DNA of 64,000 bases from NCBI GenBank assembly GCA_017562135.1, contig QEYB01000841.1, positions 248,001-312,000 of the forward strand, read 5' to 3'. Shown in pieces: positions 24,532 through 37,800 of the stretch. This DNA comes from Dipylidium caninum. Lineage: Eukaryota; Platyhelminthes; Cestoda; Cyclophyllidea; Dipylidiidae. The position numbers and the translations under genes are program-made. Every line of letters starts with the position of its first letter. Position 1 is the first letter of the stretch. The notes below the pieces were generated by a model. That model had not been told where the DNA came from and searched no databases. It saw only the letters and a list, made by a program, of their open reading frames with translations.

Positions 24532-26516
24532 ATGGGAGTTGACTACTACTTTCTCCTTGGCGTTACTGAAAGTGCCTCCCTAAAAGACCTGCATCGAGCG
24601 TGCGTTAGTTCTGCCCATGTATTTCCTAATACTATGTTTTAGTTATCGTCGACAAGCTTTGAGGTTTCATCCCCTTCGAAACAAAAACAATGAAATCGAC
24701 AGTTTACAACAGTTTAAGTGGATTTCGGAGGCGTATGAAGTATTAAAGGATCCCGTATTGAGAGCTCGTTACGATCAGTATGGAGAAGCTGGACTTAAAC
24801 AGGGAATACCTGGCGTTTATGCAGAACCAATGAAATATTTGTACCATGGGGATCCGTACAAAACCTTTCAAGATTACTTTGGAGGATGGAATCCGTTTAA
24901 TGGTAAAGTGAATTGTCCTAATACTTTACTTATTTGTGTCGCCCTTCCATTTCCATCATGAGCCTTCACACTTACAGAATTTACACAGGAAATGACACGA
25001 GAACAAATGGAAAATTTCGGTCGTCATGATGGTCGTGGCCAATTAAAGAAGGCGGATCCGACAATAATTAAGTTAATGTTAACACTGGAGGAGATTTACA
25101 AAGGATGTGTCAAGACAATGGTGGTGAAGTACACGGTTAGCTTCTCTCTCTTTTATCAGTTGCCCCAAAAGCAGACATTTCGAACTACACCGGTTCTCGA
25201 AAGCAGTAACTTACGTAGCCAAGGTGTTGTTAGTGCACGGGATGTATGGTCGTTCTTAATCACTGACCTATAAACCAATTTTCAATAGTCTCATTAGAGC
25301 AACAAGTTGATTTAACATCCCTCTGTTACAGGCGTTCGACAAGGACTGTCGGACGACAGAAATTAAGGAGAAGGTTTTGACAGCGGTCGTCCGAGCTGGA
25401 TTTGGGGAGGGGGCTTCACTCGTATTCAAAGAGGAGGGGAATCAAGGCCCCAACGTGATTACCGGTAAGGTGGTGCTTCCTAGGTTAATCATTGTGGCGC
25501 CCTAACAGTCCAAATATGAATCTCTGCACCCTTTACACTTTCGAGGTGATCTGATTTTTGTCGTATCCGCGATGGAGCACCCATTCTTCCGGAGGGAGGG
25601 TAAAAACCTTTATCACACGGAGAAAATCCACATCTCTCAAGCCCTTCTCGGCTGTGTGGTTGAAATTCCAACATTGGACAAACGCATTCTCCACGTGGCT
25701 ATCACCAATGTCATCAAGTAATCCTATTTTACATCCGTCTTAACTTCTCCTTCATGCTTTCTTTTGTCGTCTTTCAATCCCCGGTCGCGTGATCTCCGAC
25801 TGGGAGGAGTTTTAAGACGATTTAGAATTTTTGTGTGTAGCTTAAGTCCTACTTCGGACTTGGCATGACAGTCTTCCACAAAATACACCTTTAGAACTTT
25901 CTGTAATAACTTACGGGATTGCCAACATCCACCGGGATCTTCATAACTTGAGACGATGGTCATGGAAGGATCAAGACGAAACACAAACATTTTTGAGACT
26001 GGTTACACGCTTCAGTTCCCTCTCAGCTACACTGGGCTGATATCCACCGTTGAAGTATGCCCTGATGTCCTCATACCAACAGTTTACCTTCGCATTCACT
26101 CAAACTGCCGTTTGTCAACGTCGTCTGTGTTGTGCGTCAACACCACTGTCTCCATTGTTCGGTGTTCCCCGGCAAAGTAGTGTATCAAGTAGGGGGTTAT
26201 AACTCGCAATGGTTGACATTACTGCGGTCGCATTAAGTCATTTAATTGTGTGTTGTAGCGTTTTACCATGTAAAAACAGGGCGCAGTCTTCCCGGTGGAG
26301 TTAAAGTGGTAAAGCCTTGATCATTTTTTTCCTAGGCCGGACTACGTGAAAGTGGTTCAAGGTGAGGGAATGCCGGATGTGTGTAATCCAGGGGAGAAGG
26401 GCGACCTCTACATTGACTTTGACATCATTTTCCCCGACAAGCTGACGAGAAAGGAGAGAATGGACCTCGAGGGCGCACTCTTCCGCGATGGCAATCCGCT
26501 CACAATCTTGACGTGA
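24532..26516 (+). CDS. DNAJB13: DnaJ homolog subfamily B member 13, radial-spoke co-chaperone
   Basis: Six exons: 24532-24599, 24643-24902, 24978-25135, 25332-25464, 25546-25717 and 26336-26516 (stop TGA). Phases match at each GT-AG junction, giving 972 bases and 323 residues, the usual length for this protein. Residues 1-69 are a type II J domain (MGVDYYFLLGV, AYRRQALRFHPL, ISEAYEVLKDP). The catalytic HPD tripeptide is HPL at 32-34, as in vertebrate DNAJB13. The linker contains GGWNPFNEF. The C-terminal substrate-binding domains include DPTIIKLMLTLEEIYKGC, FKEEGNQGPNVI, GDLIFVVSAMEHPFFRR and GDLYIDFDIIFPDKLT. In animals DNAJB13 is a structural part of the axonemal radial spoke neck, needed for motile cilia and sperm. 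Loss of HPD implies it does not stimulate Hsp70 ATPase in the normal way. In a flatworm, sperm and flame cells are the expected sites. A poly-A signal follows at 26630. The start was chosen because it opens the J domain exactly and lies 22 bases after an acceptor-like TTGTAG. Confidence 0.96.
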
Positions 26517-26629
26517 AGGTTAATTCAATACTCTTCGTTGTTTCCTCCACTGTCAGACAGGAGATCCGGCTAAGTGACAATCAGTAAATTTTTAACGGGG
26601 AGGAGTAAATCACGTCTTAGATAGACGAG

Positions 26630-26635
26630 AATAAA
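26630..26635 (+). terminator. Poly-A signal AATAAA for DNAJB13
   Basis: Canonical hexamer 114 bases after the DNAJB13 stop codon. Confidence 0.75.
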
Positions 26636-28830
26636 GTACACCTTATCTTTTGGCTAACTCCCATCGCCTCCCTCAGCCTTCTACCACGAATCTCACGCTG
26701 GTTCTCTTCGCCTCACCTGGCGAAAGTACTTTTCATGCACCAGTAGCTTGGCTGCCATGGTTAAATTGAAATGCAGAAAGGGGCAGAGAGAGAAGGAATT
26801 ATTAACTGCAATCAGCAGTGCATTCACCACTGTTTGATCATCTTGTAGGCCAAATCACGCGGTTCAGCCATGTTCAATGGACCGAGAAACTGCACACGGA
26901 TTTGTTTTTTAATCACCGATCTCGTTTATCTTTTCTTTACGTTTGCAAAAGGAAAATCGAGTGATGAAATGCATGTAATGCAATGGAGGACTTTAAATCC
27001 CTATTGCACACGGATACACACGCACACGTGTATCCACATGTATATTTTTTTTGTAACCACCTTGAATGCCACCAGTTTTTCAAGTAAAACTGATTTTTTA
27101 ACAATCCGATCTAGCACTTCTTCCTCCATTCACTGAAACAAATAATTTGAGAGAAAGTTTAGGAGGAAGTCCGTTTTGGGGTGGACGAGGAATAGTACTG
27201 TTTACTTTGATGAAACTCGTATGGACTGACGTTAAAGTAAATAGGCGAGATTTGTACACTTTGGCGGTGGCTAGAGAGTTCCGAGTTCGAAACGAATTAG
27301 GATGCAATAGACAGTCTACTTGGCATGAAGTAGATGGTCTACTTGACGGGCGTTGTGCGAGCTATCTCCTCTACTTATTTGCGATATCAGTAGCACTTTC
27401 TGGGGCGACCATAAAGACTGTAATTGACCTGACATGACTAATGAACAACAGGATTATTCACTTGAAACCTAACCTAAATGTGATTGAGTTTGCTCTTCAA
27501 GTGAGAGGCCACCGGGCATCTCTCTTCGATGCAGGTACGCAATTTTCTTTACCCTGGAGTCAATGCACTGGAAGCCACCTTTTTGCGCTACGTGTTGGCC
27601 AAGAAGGGTCGAGATGAAGGAGTAGCTCTCCTGCCGTCTATTCTTCCCTTCTCGTTGAGCCGACTCAGCAAACTCCATTGTTCATCATCTGCCGTGGCAA
27701 ATTCAGGCCGCCGCTTTACAGTTGCGCATCTATGTTTATCTGAGACGGGGACACCTCATTAACCCCTTCTCCGCATTGCTTTGTGGAGCACTTCCAAGGA
27801 ACATATAATGTTAGGGGCTTTTAGAGCACCACCATGCTTCTCTGCCTGTCCACCGAGCCGAAACTATTCAGCGTCAAAGCAAAGGGAGCGTGGCGGAAAC
27901 CTTCGGCAGGCGAACTGGAACCTGATTGCAGAGACTGCAGTAACATGAGTCAATTTCTCGTTTTCGACAGCCCTACTTCCTATCGTCGGTTGTCGAGTGG
28001 AAAGTTATGAGTTAACTTACAAAATGGCCATAAAGCTGTCCACAGGAGTCTTATATCGGCGAAATGTGGAATATAAAGGAGTTCCCAAATTTTATGCCAC
28101 TTTTATTTCAACCATTTTAAACCCTCAACTTCTCCCTCCCTCCTCTCCTCTCCTACTGGAAATTCAGTGGGGGCACGCGTGTGCGTGTGTGTGTGTTCTC
28201 CGAGAGCTAAAGCACAACGTTTCACAAATGCCCGACGAGGTGGGGAATTCTTTTATCTGGCGCCATCTTGTGTGTATGGTTTAGCCGTCATCCTTCCCAT
28301 CGTTGACATCTTCGTCCCCTTCGCCCAAATTCCCATCTCGCGGGCGAGGTGGCGTTTGACAAAAATGCCCCAATTTCCTATTTATGTCTCAGGTGGCATT
28401 CACCTGTTGGGAAAAAATTAAAAATGATTTTAAGCTTCTCTTTCCAGCAAAAAAAACATACCCTACCGATGGCACACCTGACAACTTTTAGCGCTACAAG
28501 CCTGCCTTGATACTGGTGAGGCAAGAATTGCTTTTCTACCTCGTCATTCTTCTATAGTGCGATATTTTAGGCTAAAATTTAGGGTGCAGAGTGAGGTTGA
28601 GGAACTGTGCCTCACTGCCCAGCCCCACCTGTCCTTGTTGTTCCCACTCTCCCAGTGGCAAGTTATCATTCTTCTTTTCCCCATCCTCGCCCTGGTGTTG
28701 TGGTCGGGCTTTGAAAAGGTTACCTCAGTGCGTACAAGCGGCGGTAACAACTTTTATGGGGTTTCGGTGGAAGCTGAGGGTTGAGGAGGGGGGATGTTCG
28801 GGATGGAGTAAATAATTGTGTCAATCATTG
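26636..28830. other. Intergenic region between convergent DNAJB13 and LEV-10-like genes
   Basis: It holds the 3' ends of two convergent genes and one short copy of a dispersed repeat (27535-27580). No exon is supported. A frame at 27529-27762 carries the repeat-family motif NALEATFL but has no other recognisable feature. Confidence 0.5.
27535..27580 (+). repeat. Dispersed repeat family (ALEATF motif), copy A
   Basis: Around 27550-27580 it reads CTGGAGTCAATGCACTGG followed by AAGCCACCTTT, nearly identical to the minus-strand sequences near 29.96 kb and 30.29 kb. All three can be translated as NALEATF or TALEATF. Copy limits are approximate. Confidence 0.6.
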
Positions 28831-31800
28831 TCAGACAATAGAAATCTTTTGCATTCTCTCCCTCGCCTCACTAGCCAAACTGCTCTTTCTACTGTTCGGG
28901 CGGCTGTGAGTACGAATGGACGGCGGTTGAAGTGGAAGTGGGGGCGAGGAGATGAAGAGCGTGTGACCGCAGGGACAGGTGGAGCAGTGTGGATTGCTGG
29001 GAGGACTTGGCGAGAGAATTGGCGAGGTCGGTGAGTGACTACTCTTCACCGAATGATTACTGCTGTGACCGCAGGCCAGTAAAGGCGGTGAAGTCTCATT
29101 GGAGCAGCAATGAGGGATGTCATGGTGGAAGGAGTTATGACGATGGAGTTCCATGCTGCCGACTGTTCCATTGGGCAAGGAAAGTGGGTAGGCTTGGCTT
29201 TTGACAGGATATTGACTGTGGTGGACATCAGAGTCGACAAAGTGCATAGGAGGTGGGAGTTTGGTCTCCTTATGACTTGTGACATTTCGCGGACTGTACA
29301 AAGCGACCTCCTCATCTTCATCGCCGGGCATATTTTCCAGGGGGTCATGGGCTTTTTTGCGTTTCCTTCGATGCTCTCGATAGACCACGTAGACTGTCAA
29401 ACAGGCCAAGATGACAATGGTGAGGAGAATTCCCACTCCAATATGCACATAACTGTAAGGAATCTCTTCGTGACCTGAAAGCCAGAAAAAAAAGGAAATA
29501 CTTTTACTAATTAGCATAATACATAGTGTCTATATTTGGATCCCCCCATGGTCCGTCGCCACCAAAATGGGGCCGCTAATGGAAAGAACTGGGACGACAT
29601 GGTGAACAACTTGGTCAGCGCATATGTATCGTGCTTGGTGGGGACAAAGGTGACCCACAGCAAGGACCGACCGTAGTAGTTCCAGACTTAACCAGTGGAC
29701 AAAGTGGAGAACAGCTGCCCGAGTAGTCTTTGCCTCGCATACGCCTCCGCGGACTCGGTTGTACAGCCGGCTGAGCGTATGGCAAATCACGGATGTTCAA
29801 TCGTTAAGCGGGTGGACTGAATTTGATGCGCTCGAAGGGAGAGACTGTCAGTAGTATCAGTTTCCATGACAGGTAATGAACAAAACGAGTTTGGGAGAGA
29901 AAAGTCGACAATAGGCGAGGTAGACTGGTGCTCGACAAACAGGACTTTCTTGCCCCAAAATCAGCGAGGAAGGTGGCTTCCAATGCATTAGCTCCAAGAT
30001 GAGGAGAATTGTGCGCATGTAATTAGGCTTCAAGTGACTACTCCTGTTGCTCATTAGCCAAGTTGAATAAGGTATAATTTTTATGGGCGCGTCAGCAAAT
30101 ACTACTGGTAGCGTAGGTAAGTAGCGCTAGCATCCGCCATACATCGACTATCCACTTTATGACAAGTTCAACTAGAAGAGGATAGTGGACACCATGATGG
30201 TTGCTCCTTTATTTCGACGCTACTGTTGGGTGCACCGTTGGTCGGCAAGCAGATCCTTATTGCCCCAAACTCAGTGGGAAAGGTGGCCTCCAGTGCAGTG
30301 GCTCCAGGGCGAGAAGAATTGAGGTAGGAGGTGCGCATTGGTTTCACAATTGAGAGGACACATTCACTCACCCTTAGGTTAGGTTTTAAGTGAATACTCC
30401 TGTTGCGCAATAGTCAGGCTAAATGAGTTACAATTCTTATGGGCAGGTCAACAAAGACTACTGATGGGGGATATAAGTAGCGCAGGGGACTTACAATTCG
30501 TAGTCTCATCTGAGGTGTCCATGAGAATTTGGCCCTCTTTAGTGTAGGTTCCACAATTGGGGAATTCATTGCATTCCATTTCCTTTGCGATACAGTGGTG
30601 TGAATATTTACATAAGAACCCCTGACATTGCTCTGAAATAAAAAGGTATCTTTTTGGTTTTCTTTTCAATCATTCTGGGCTGTTCATACTGCTACTGCTG
30701 CTAATAATGCTGATGCCTGAACTTTTAATGATCTAGTAAATCAACTGGAGTTCTGGTACAGAAAGCCCTCCAAAATAACAAAATTTCAACCTCACTTTTC
30801 TCCCTCCCTCCTCGCCTCCCACACAGGCTCCTCCATTTTATCGCCCCATTTTCTTAACTCCCTCCGTGACTCCCAATTCTCCTGGGTTATTGCAGTGTAC
30901 ATAGACATATTACCTCACCTCTTGTTAAAGATAATTAATTGAGACAAGGCGTGTGTGAAATCTCTCCACTGTAAGGCGGTTTAGCCAAATGGAGTGTAAA
31001 AGCAGAAATCGAGAGGGCCTTGAATGACTTTTCTCTGCTCCTTGTCCCTGCCTCCTCCTCACCTTCCCGAGTTATTGTCCGGATCGAGTGAATCACGAGG
31101 GAAAACCAATGGTGGAGACTAATTAAATAAGACTCCGCCCAAGTCGCGGAGTTACCCAACTTCGGGCACCCCTAATGAAATACGGGCCGAAGTGCTTTTC
31201 TCTCGAGGCTGCCAGTTAGAAGTGACTCCACTGCAAGCCCGCAAATCGAATTAAAATATATCGTCAGAATTCTGCCACTTGAGCTTCGTCTTTGAACCGA
31301 CCGACGTAGCGAAATCTATTTATCTCTTTTTGGTCCAAAAACGTGCGTATTTGCACAAGCACGCAAGGGGGCTGGAGAGCCGGAGAGACGGGAGGTAGAA
31401 GGAGAAGAAGGAGGAGTTTGGATCAAAGGTAGTACAATTGAGGCGACTTCACAAGTGGTTAAAAAGTTGGAGTAACTTCAAATTATACCATTTAATAGGA
31501 AAGTTAATGGGAGAGGACTGTGGTGAAGAGAAGACAACGAAGGTGAACTCACGAGACGTCGCGAGGGGCAGTAACTTTGTCCACACAAGTTGAAATCCCT
31601 TGGCACCGCTTGCCTCTTCTGTTGTAATCATGCTTAAGCAAAAGCAGTGTATTAAAAATCCTTTAGTGGTAGGAAAACGTAACTCAAGGGGACAATCGTG
31701 TGTCTGGCAGACTTCTACATTTTTGCTTGGGTGGCGGTGGCAGTGGAAACGGGTGGAATCGCCTGCCTTGACCCGCACTCTTCTATAATCTTAGGACGAG

Positions 31801-34800
31801 GCTCGTCTTGAGGCGCCCAAGGAGCCGGCAAAGAGTCCGGAAAAAGACGAGAGCCACAATTGGATTGGTTCCTGCATAACCACCAATGGGAAAAGTTTGT
31901 TCCACTCCCCCCTCCCCACCCCTAAACCGACGCACTACGGTGGGCAGCGGCGGTCTAGAATACGCTGGAAAATACGCAATACTGGAAAAGATAACTGCTG
32001 GAATAGTGCATTATTCAATACATATTTTCTCCCATCTAAACATATTTTATGTCAACGTTAGTGGCTGTTTTGCCAAGCATTGCTGGCGGGAGGCGTTAGG
32101 AGTGGGCGGAGTGGGGTGGCGGTGGGGTAAACACGATATCGCCGCAATAAATTTCTGCTCTCGCATAACTTATGTCTAGGGAAGCAGAGGAAAAAAACGC
32201 GCCTGACTCTGAAGCAGTACCGCAGCCTGCCTACACAGTTCAATGAAACGCCAAGTATTCAGCTACGTCATTTGCAGCCTAACTCGACGTTGACGTACTG
32301 GACGGGCGTCTGATGCACCAGCCAATGGACAAGAACCTGTGCAGACCTCGGCCTCCACAACCGTCCACCCACGGAGCTGCGCCAATAGGCATTTTCCGGC
32401 CGAATCCAACGTTTGTTGAAGGCATTTTCTCGTCTTGAAAATGCACCAGGGAATCCTCTGTCTCCTTCCTCGACCTACTTCATTGCATCCCACTTGAAAG
32501 TGTCAAGTTCACCGCATCCACTCGCCAAAATGAGACTTTCGTTTGGTATCCTGCCCAGCCTCGCACGCTACTTCATAAAGGGGGGAGAGTCTACCAGAAA
32601 GTTGTGTCCGTTTTGGGAATAATCAGCACAATAATTTCTTGCCCTCAATAAACTTTAGTGGATAATATAATTGTCATTTTTATTAATGACTCCATTCCAG
32701 CGTGAGGGCAATTTGTGTACCCTATTCTTGGAAATTTATCATCTTCTGAGGGGAAAAAATGAACCACTGATTTGTTGATATCTTCTACATTTTTGATCTT
32801 TTTTCCTTCAGCCAATTGCCTAAGGAGAAAAACAAATGATAGTCGCAGGGTGGGCGCTGAGTCCGGGGAATACTATGGCCGCGACAGAATTTTCCTGCCG
32901 CCTTCTGCAATTTTTTATACGAATCTCTAAAACAGCATGTGGCTTGGCCTCATTATGATGCAGAATAACGTTTTCCCCTCTTCAAAATCCTCGGCCTCTA
33001 CAGGTTTTGCGTTGGGTTTTAGAAGCTTACAATCTATTCGTCCCCGCATGTCTCACCACAGACACACCCGAGTATTCTCACATCAGAGTCGAATTTGTTT
33101 TTGAGGTGAAAGGGCCAGGTGCTCTGCGTTTGCGATATTCTCCTTCCCTTGCATTTTTTTTGCGTAGACAATGCACTTTTCCTCTCAAATTATCATCCGG
33201 TTCAAGAATGATTCGATTTCGTCCCAGCAAGCATTCATGTGCCACCCATCTTGGAGATTTCCACACCAACCCTGGTTCGAAATGGTTTGTTGAGCTGAAT
33301 TAAGCCTTTCTGTGATTCCAAATGTCGTTAAAAAAGATTCTTGCTCCAACATGGTCTCAACAACTTCGTCGTCGACCAACGTTGTTTGCCCAGAACGTGT
33401 CTTGACAGCAAAGGCGGAATCAGGTCTCTACAATTTTTCGAACTATCTTCCGCATGTCCTAACAGAAGCTCTGCCCTCACCAAACACTCAATAAAATTTT
33501 ACACACTTCTGTCGCATTTCTTATTGAAATTCGTGCGAAATTCAGTGGCGTAAATGAACTTTATCGGTAGCCATAGCAACACTATCGTTTCACACTTAAG
33601 ACTCACGTAAATCAACTTTGTTTCAGTTAATTTTCCACCTTAATATGTATTAATTTCGTGATAAAAATAGAGGCTGGAACATGTGCCAAATAAACATCTG
33701 CCACATGTCAAAAACTGTGGTCATATGAGCGCACAGAACTTTCCGGTAGACGTGATATCTGCGTGTCCACATCGTCACACAAGACAATTCGATGGCGGAG
33801 GTGCGTAATAAGTGTGGGAGAGGATGAAAAAAACGTGTGACAGTGGCAAAGCGGGCGAGGAAGCACCAACCTTATTGTGACTGAAGTGAAATTGGTGATG
33901 TGGGCAGGAATGACCGAGGCGAAGCCGCAAATGGAGGTCAGAGCGCGAGGTGAATCGCCCGCTCTCACCCGAATAACAGCGTTCTTGCACTCTAAAAGGA
34001 GAATTAAACTGGAAAAAGGGGCTGCTTTCATCAGTTGGGGGGGAAAGTACTTCAGAGCAACTCGATCACACTGTTCTTCTCCCTCTTCTTCGTGCCAACA
34101 CGCTCGGCACGGGGTGTCACGTTTTGAGTAGATGAAAATCAAGAACTAGAGCCACTCTTTTGTTGGCGCTACACGCTTTTTTGTGTGATTTTAAGCCGCC
34201 TCTTGTTCATCGTCTACCTACCACCGGTCTCTGGGTGGCCAACTGTACAAATTCATGCCTCGAAAGGTGATCAAACTTTCCCTTCCTACTACACAGTTGC
34301 TTCATGGAAAAGTGGCGTGATGGGAGAACTTACTTTGTTCACTGACTTTGCGATTTACGTAAAAAGAAGCTCACCCTTAAAGGATCCTTCCACAGAGAGT
34401 TCTGTGAAGTGTAACAAAAGCCCCTTCGCCGGTTGGTGTACATCCAAACGCCATTCACAGTTCATGCCCTTTGGATAGGCGGTCGGGTAGCCTGGACTCT
34501 GCAAAACGCCCCCAAATTCACTAGAATTGTTGGCGTCAGAAAGACATAGATCTGAAATAAAGAAATGGAGAAAAGACTGACTTTGGATGATTTAGCCCTC
34601 TTCTTATTCCGTCAACCAGGTGAAGGAGATTTGCCTTACCTCTGGAGAGAAGTTGCATTTTAGGAAGAAACTGAAATTTGAGTTGAAATCCATCCGCTGT
34701 GTCCTTCTCATCCGTGTGGAAGGCCAGTAGGAGAGCCCTTGTGGCCGGACTCGGAATCACCGGACCGGGCACAAAGTCACCGCAAAAGGAGTGTGTCTTA

Positions 34801-37800
34801 TGGTGCTGTCCGATCCGCGAGATGGGCAAATCGAGGAACCCAATTCTATTCCACCGAGGCGAACTGCCCGTGGCAAAATGTTGTAGTACGTCCTTTTCAT
34901 CGCCGACTGCGGTGAGGAGTTCAATCACCTCGAGGTGGTCCTATCACGGGGCGGGGAGGAAGGGAAATAAGACTAATTTCTTTTGCATGAGATAAGTTTG
35001 GACAGCTTGTGCGACCAACCTTTTGAACCTGTCGCAGAATAGGCAAACCCGGGAGTTCACAGGAACCACTTTGAAGATGAAATCGGCTCTAAAGTCTTCA
35101 CGGTACTGATAGAACCGAGGTATTCCCCTATCTAACATCCCAAAATGGAAATTTGCTTGTCATCCGGATGCGCGTTCCCTACCCTACTTGTCAGGACGAC
35201 GAATAGCAATCATGTGGGGAGATCCTCTGCCTGCCACCGACATTCTTCTACACCTCAATCGTCGGCATTCCGATGGAGTTTAGCATAAAATATCATTTCT
35301 TCTCCTCAGCACGGCATGCCTCACATTGGTTTTTCCCATCTCCCCGCCGACCATGACATGTAGAAGCCGTTCATTAATCCCACCCCTGATTCTCCGTCCG
35401 TCTAGGGTGGTTGTGGACAGAGATCTCCCGCACGCAGAACGTGTAAATACCACCTATCAGAAGACGGTGCGAGGAAGGGAAAGCGACTTGAAGAGGTGTG
35501 GGAACAGGGATCTTCGCCTTTGAGAGATCTGAATGGCCACCTTAATCAGTGACAATCAAATCCCGAGTTCCTTTCTCCTTTTTCCATGCCATTTTACCTT
35601 TTTGCAATCGGCCGAGGACTGAGAAAATTGGTTCATCCCAAAGGACGACAAATTTGATTCTTCTCTCGTCTGAAAGGTGGTGAAAGAGAGGCGCAAGGAT
35701 TGGTCCGGCTCAAGTTGGAAGAGGTAGAGGCAATTAGAGTTAGGAGGGTAGGTGTTAGCGAAGAAGGGTGAATTAGTCCACCCTACTTGACCGTCCCGAT
35801 AATCCGATCCCCTGTAGACGAACCAGCACATGTTGGGAGCGACCAGGTGACCTGCGATTCCGTAGTCTGAGAAGGGTGAAAATGTGAGGGGAGAGGGAAG
35901 GAAAAAGCTACCTTTCCTATGCTCCCGACTGTTTATTTGTTCTCCCCTCTGCGATGCTACATGGCAAGTTAAGTATGGAGCAACTGCGAGACTCTCCAAA
36001 ATCTGAACGTGCCTCCAGCTCCATCAAGTCCCGCTTGGAAGGTTGCAACCGGTGCAACTGCCAACATTGTAAGTGTATACTCTGGAACGTCACATTTTGT
36101 GACATAATTACTCATTTTCCAAATTTAATCCACTAAACGTGTTTTGTTGCACTAGAAAGCTCGGGATTTTGCCAACTATGGGCCTGCCTTTACGACACCC
36201 TTCCCGTCCACACACATAAGGCGTCGATCGTGTCAACTCGCCCTCTTGATACACTTAATCCATTCGTCGCTGCTGATGTCGATGCTCACAAATAGGTGTC
36301 TGAGTATGACAGAAGGAGTTCGACAGTTACTCGAAAATCTCGAACTCATGGGTGTCACTTGTATTTCGTGAAACTAGTTTAAGTTTCTTGGGAAGTGGGA
36401 AGCTTGTAGACTCACCGGAGAGGAATTTGAAGAAGGCTCGAAATTGGACATTCATTGGCTCATTTCCGCTGGCATTAAACCTCAATGCCAGGAGTGACCG
36501 AAGCGAAACGATTGCAGAGCTATCCACGTCACTGCTGGTCTTAATTGCAGCCAGATTTTCGCCGCACCAAACCTGAGATGGTCGTTGAAGCGTCTCCGAA
36601 GGGGCGGGAGTTGAAAGGCTCCCCGTATCCCACTCATAGTCAGCGTTTAAGCCGATTTTGTTGTATAAGGACACAGGACGGAGATTGAACTCCTTATCGT
36701 TTTCAAATCGCGCTCCGTACACCGCCATGAAGCCGTCGGCACACCTAGAAAGTTGATTTCCACAATGCTCTCTTTGCATCTCCTTTTCAGCCCACCTGAA
36801 TGGTGTTAATCTCCCATCCTCCTCTCACCCCGCCCTAACTTTCAAGTAGTTATGTACATATGAGACCGTGGGCCACGCCTCCGCCCAGTCCATTTTACTC
36901 TCGCCGTGGCGACAACCAAAATCGGACGTCAAATAGCAACTTATTTAAGTAGTATACACACAGGCACAAGTCAACTGGCCTTACTTTTTCTGAGTCGGAC
37001 TGAAAGGTGGCAAGTCGAGGATATCAAAGGCCACCCGAATTGTCTCCGCTCTCTGCCTCTCATGGCGGCCGAGGAAGAAGAAGGTACAAGTGTGCGATGG
37101 TTGAAGTGTCATGCTGTAGTAGAACTTGGAAGGCTCGACAGCATTCCCAGCAGACTGGTCACTGCCGTCAGTAGAACTGCTTCGAAGTGCAAAATCACAC
37201 TCTAAATAAATTAAAGATAGGAGACGAACTTTAAGTTAAATATTATTGCCCCAGTTAAGGTTGTTATTTGGCGTCTGGTGAGGAATAACTGGTGGACAGT
37301 GTCTTAAAAGTCCACCTAACGTGATGCGACGCCCTAACGTCAGTCTCGGTAATATGACAAAAAAGATTTTTGTTTCGAAAAGGAAGTAAGGTGTACTTAA
37401 TGTCGGAACAAACTTCCTGTTATCAACGGAGCCTAATCGTTAAATTAATTAAAATAGACACAACAATTGTAGAACTGGCAAAAATAACGTCACATATATG
37501 TGACACCGGAGCGAGGCGTGATTTCTCGAGCTCAATGTATATACTTTTGAAAAAATTCCATTATATATGAACGACGACACGAGTCAGCAATCCCGTAACC
37601 TTTCTTATTTACTAATCGGCGTCGTTGATGTCCGATCTCCTGTGGAGTGAGTTTCGTGGGGTTAGAGGACTTCAGTCGTTAGTCAAGGAATCTTTCCTCT
37701 TACCTGCGGCCGTGGCCAAAGGATATTTGTTTTAATGAACATTTAACTACCCTCACTCGCCACTCCCAGCAGCTTGCACTTCCGCTTGCCGGTACGACTC

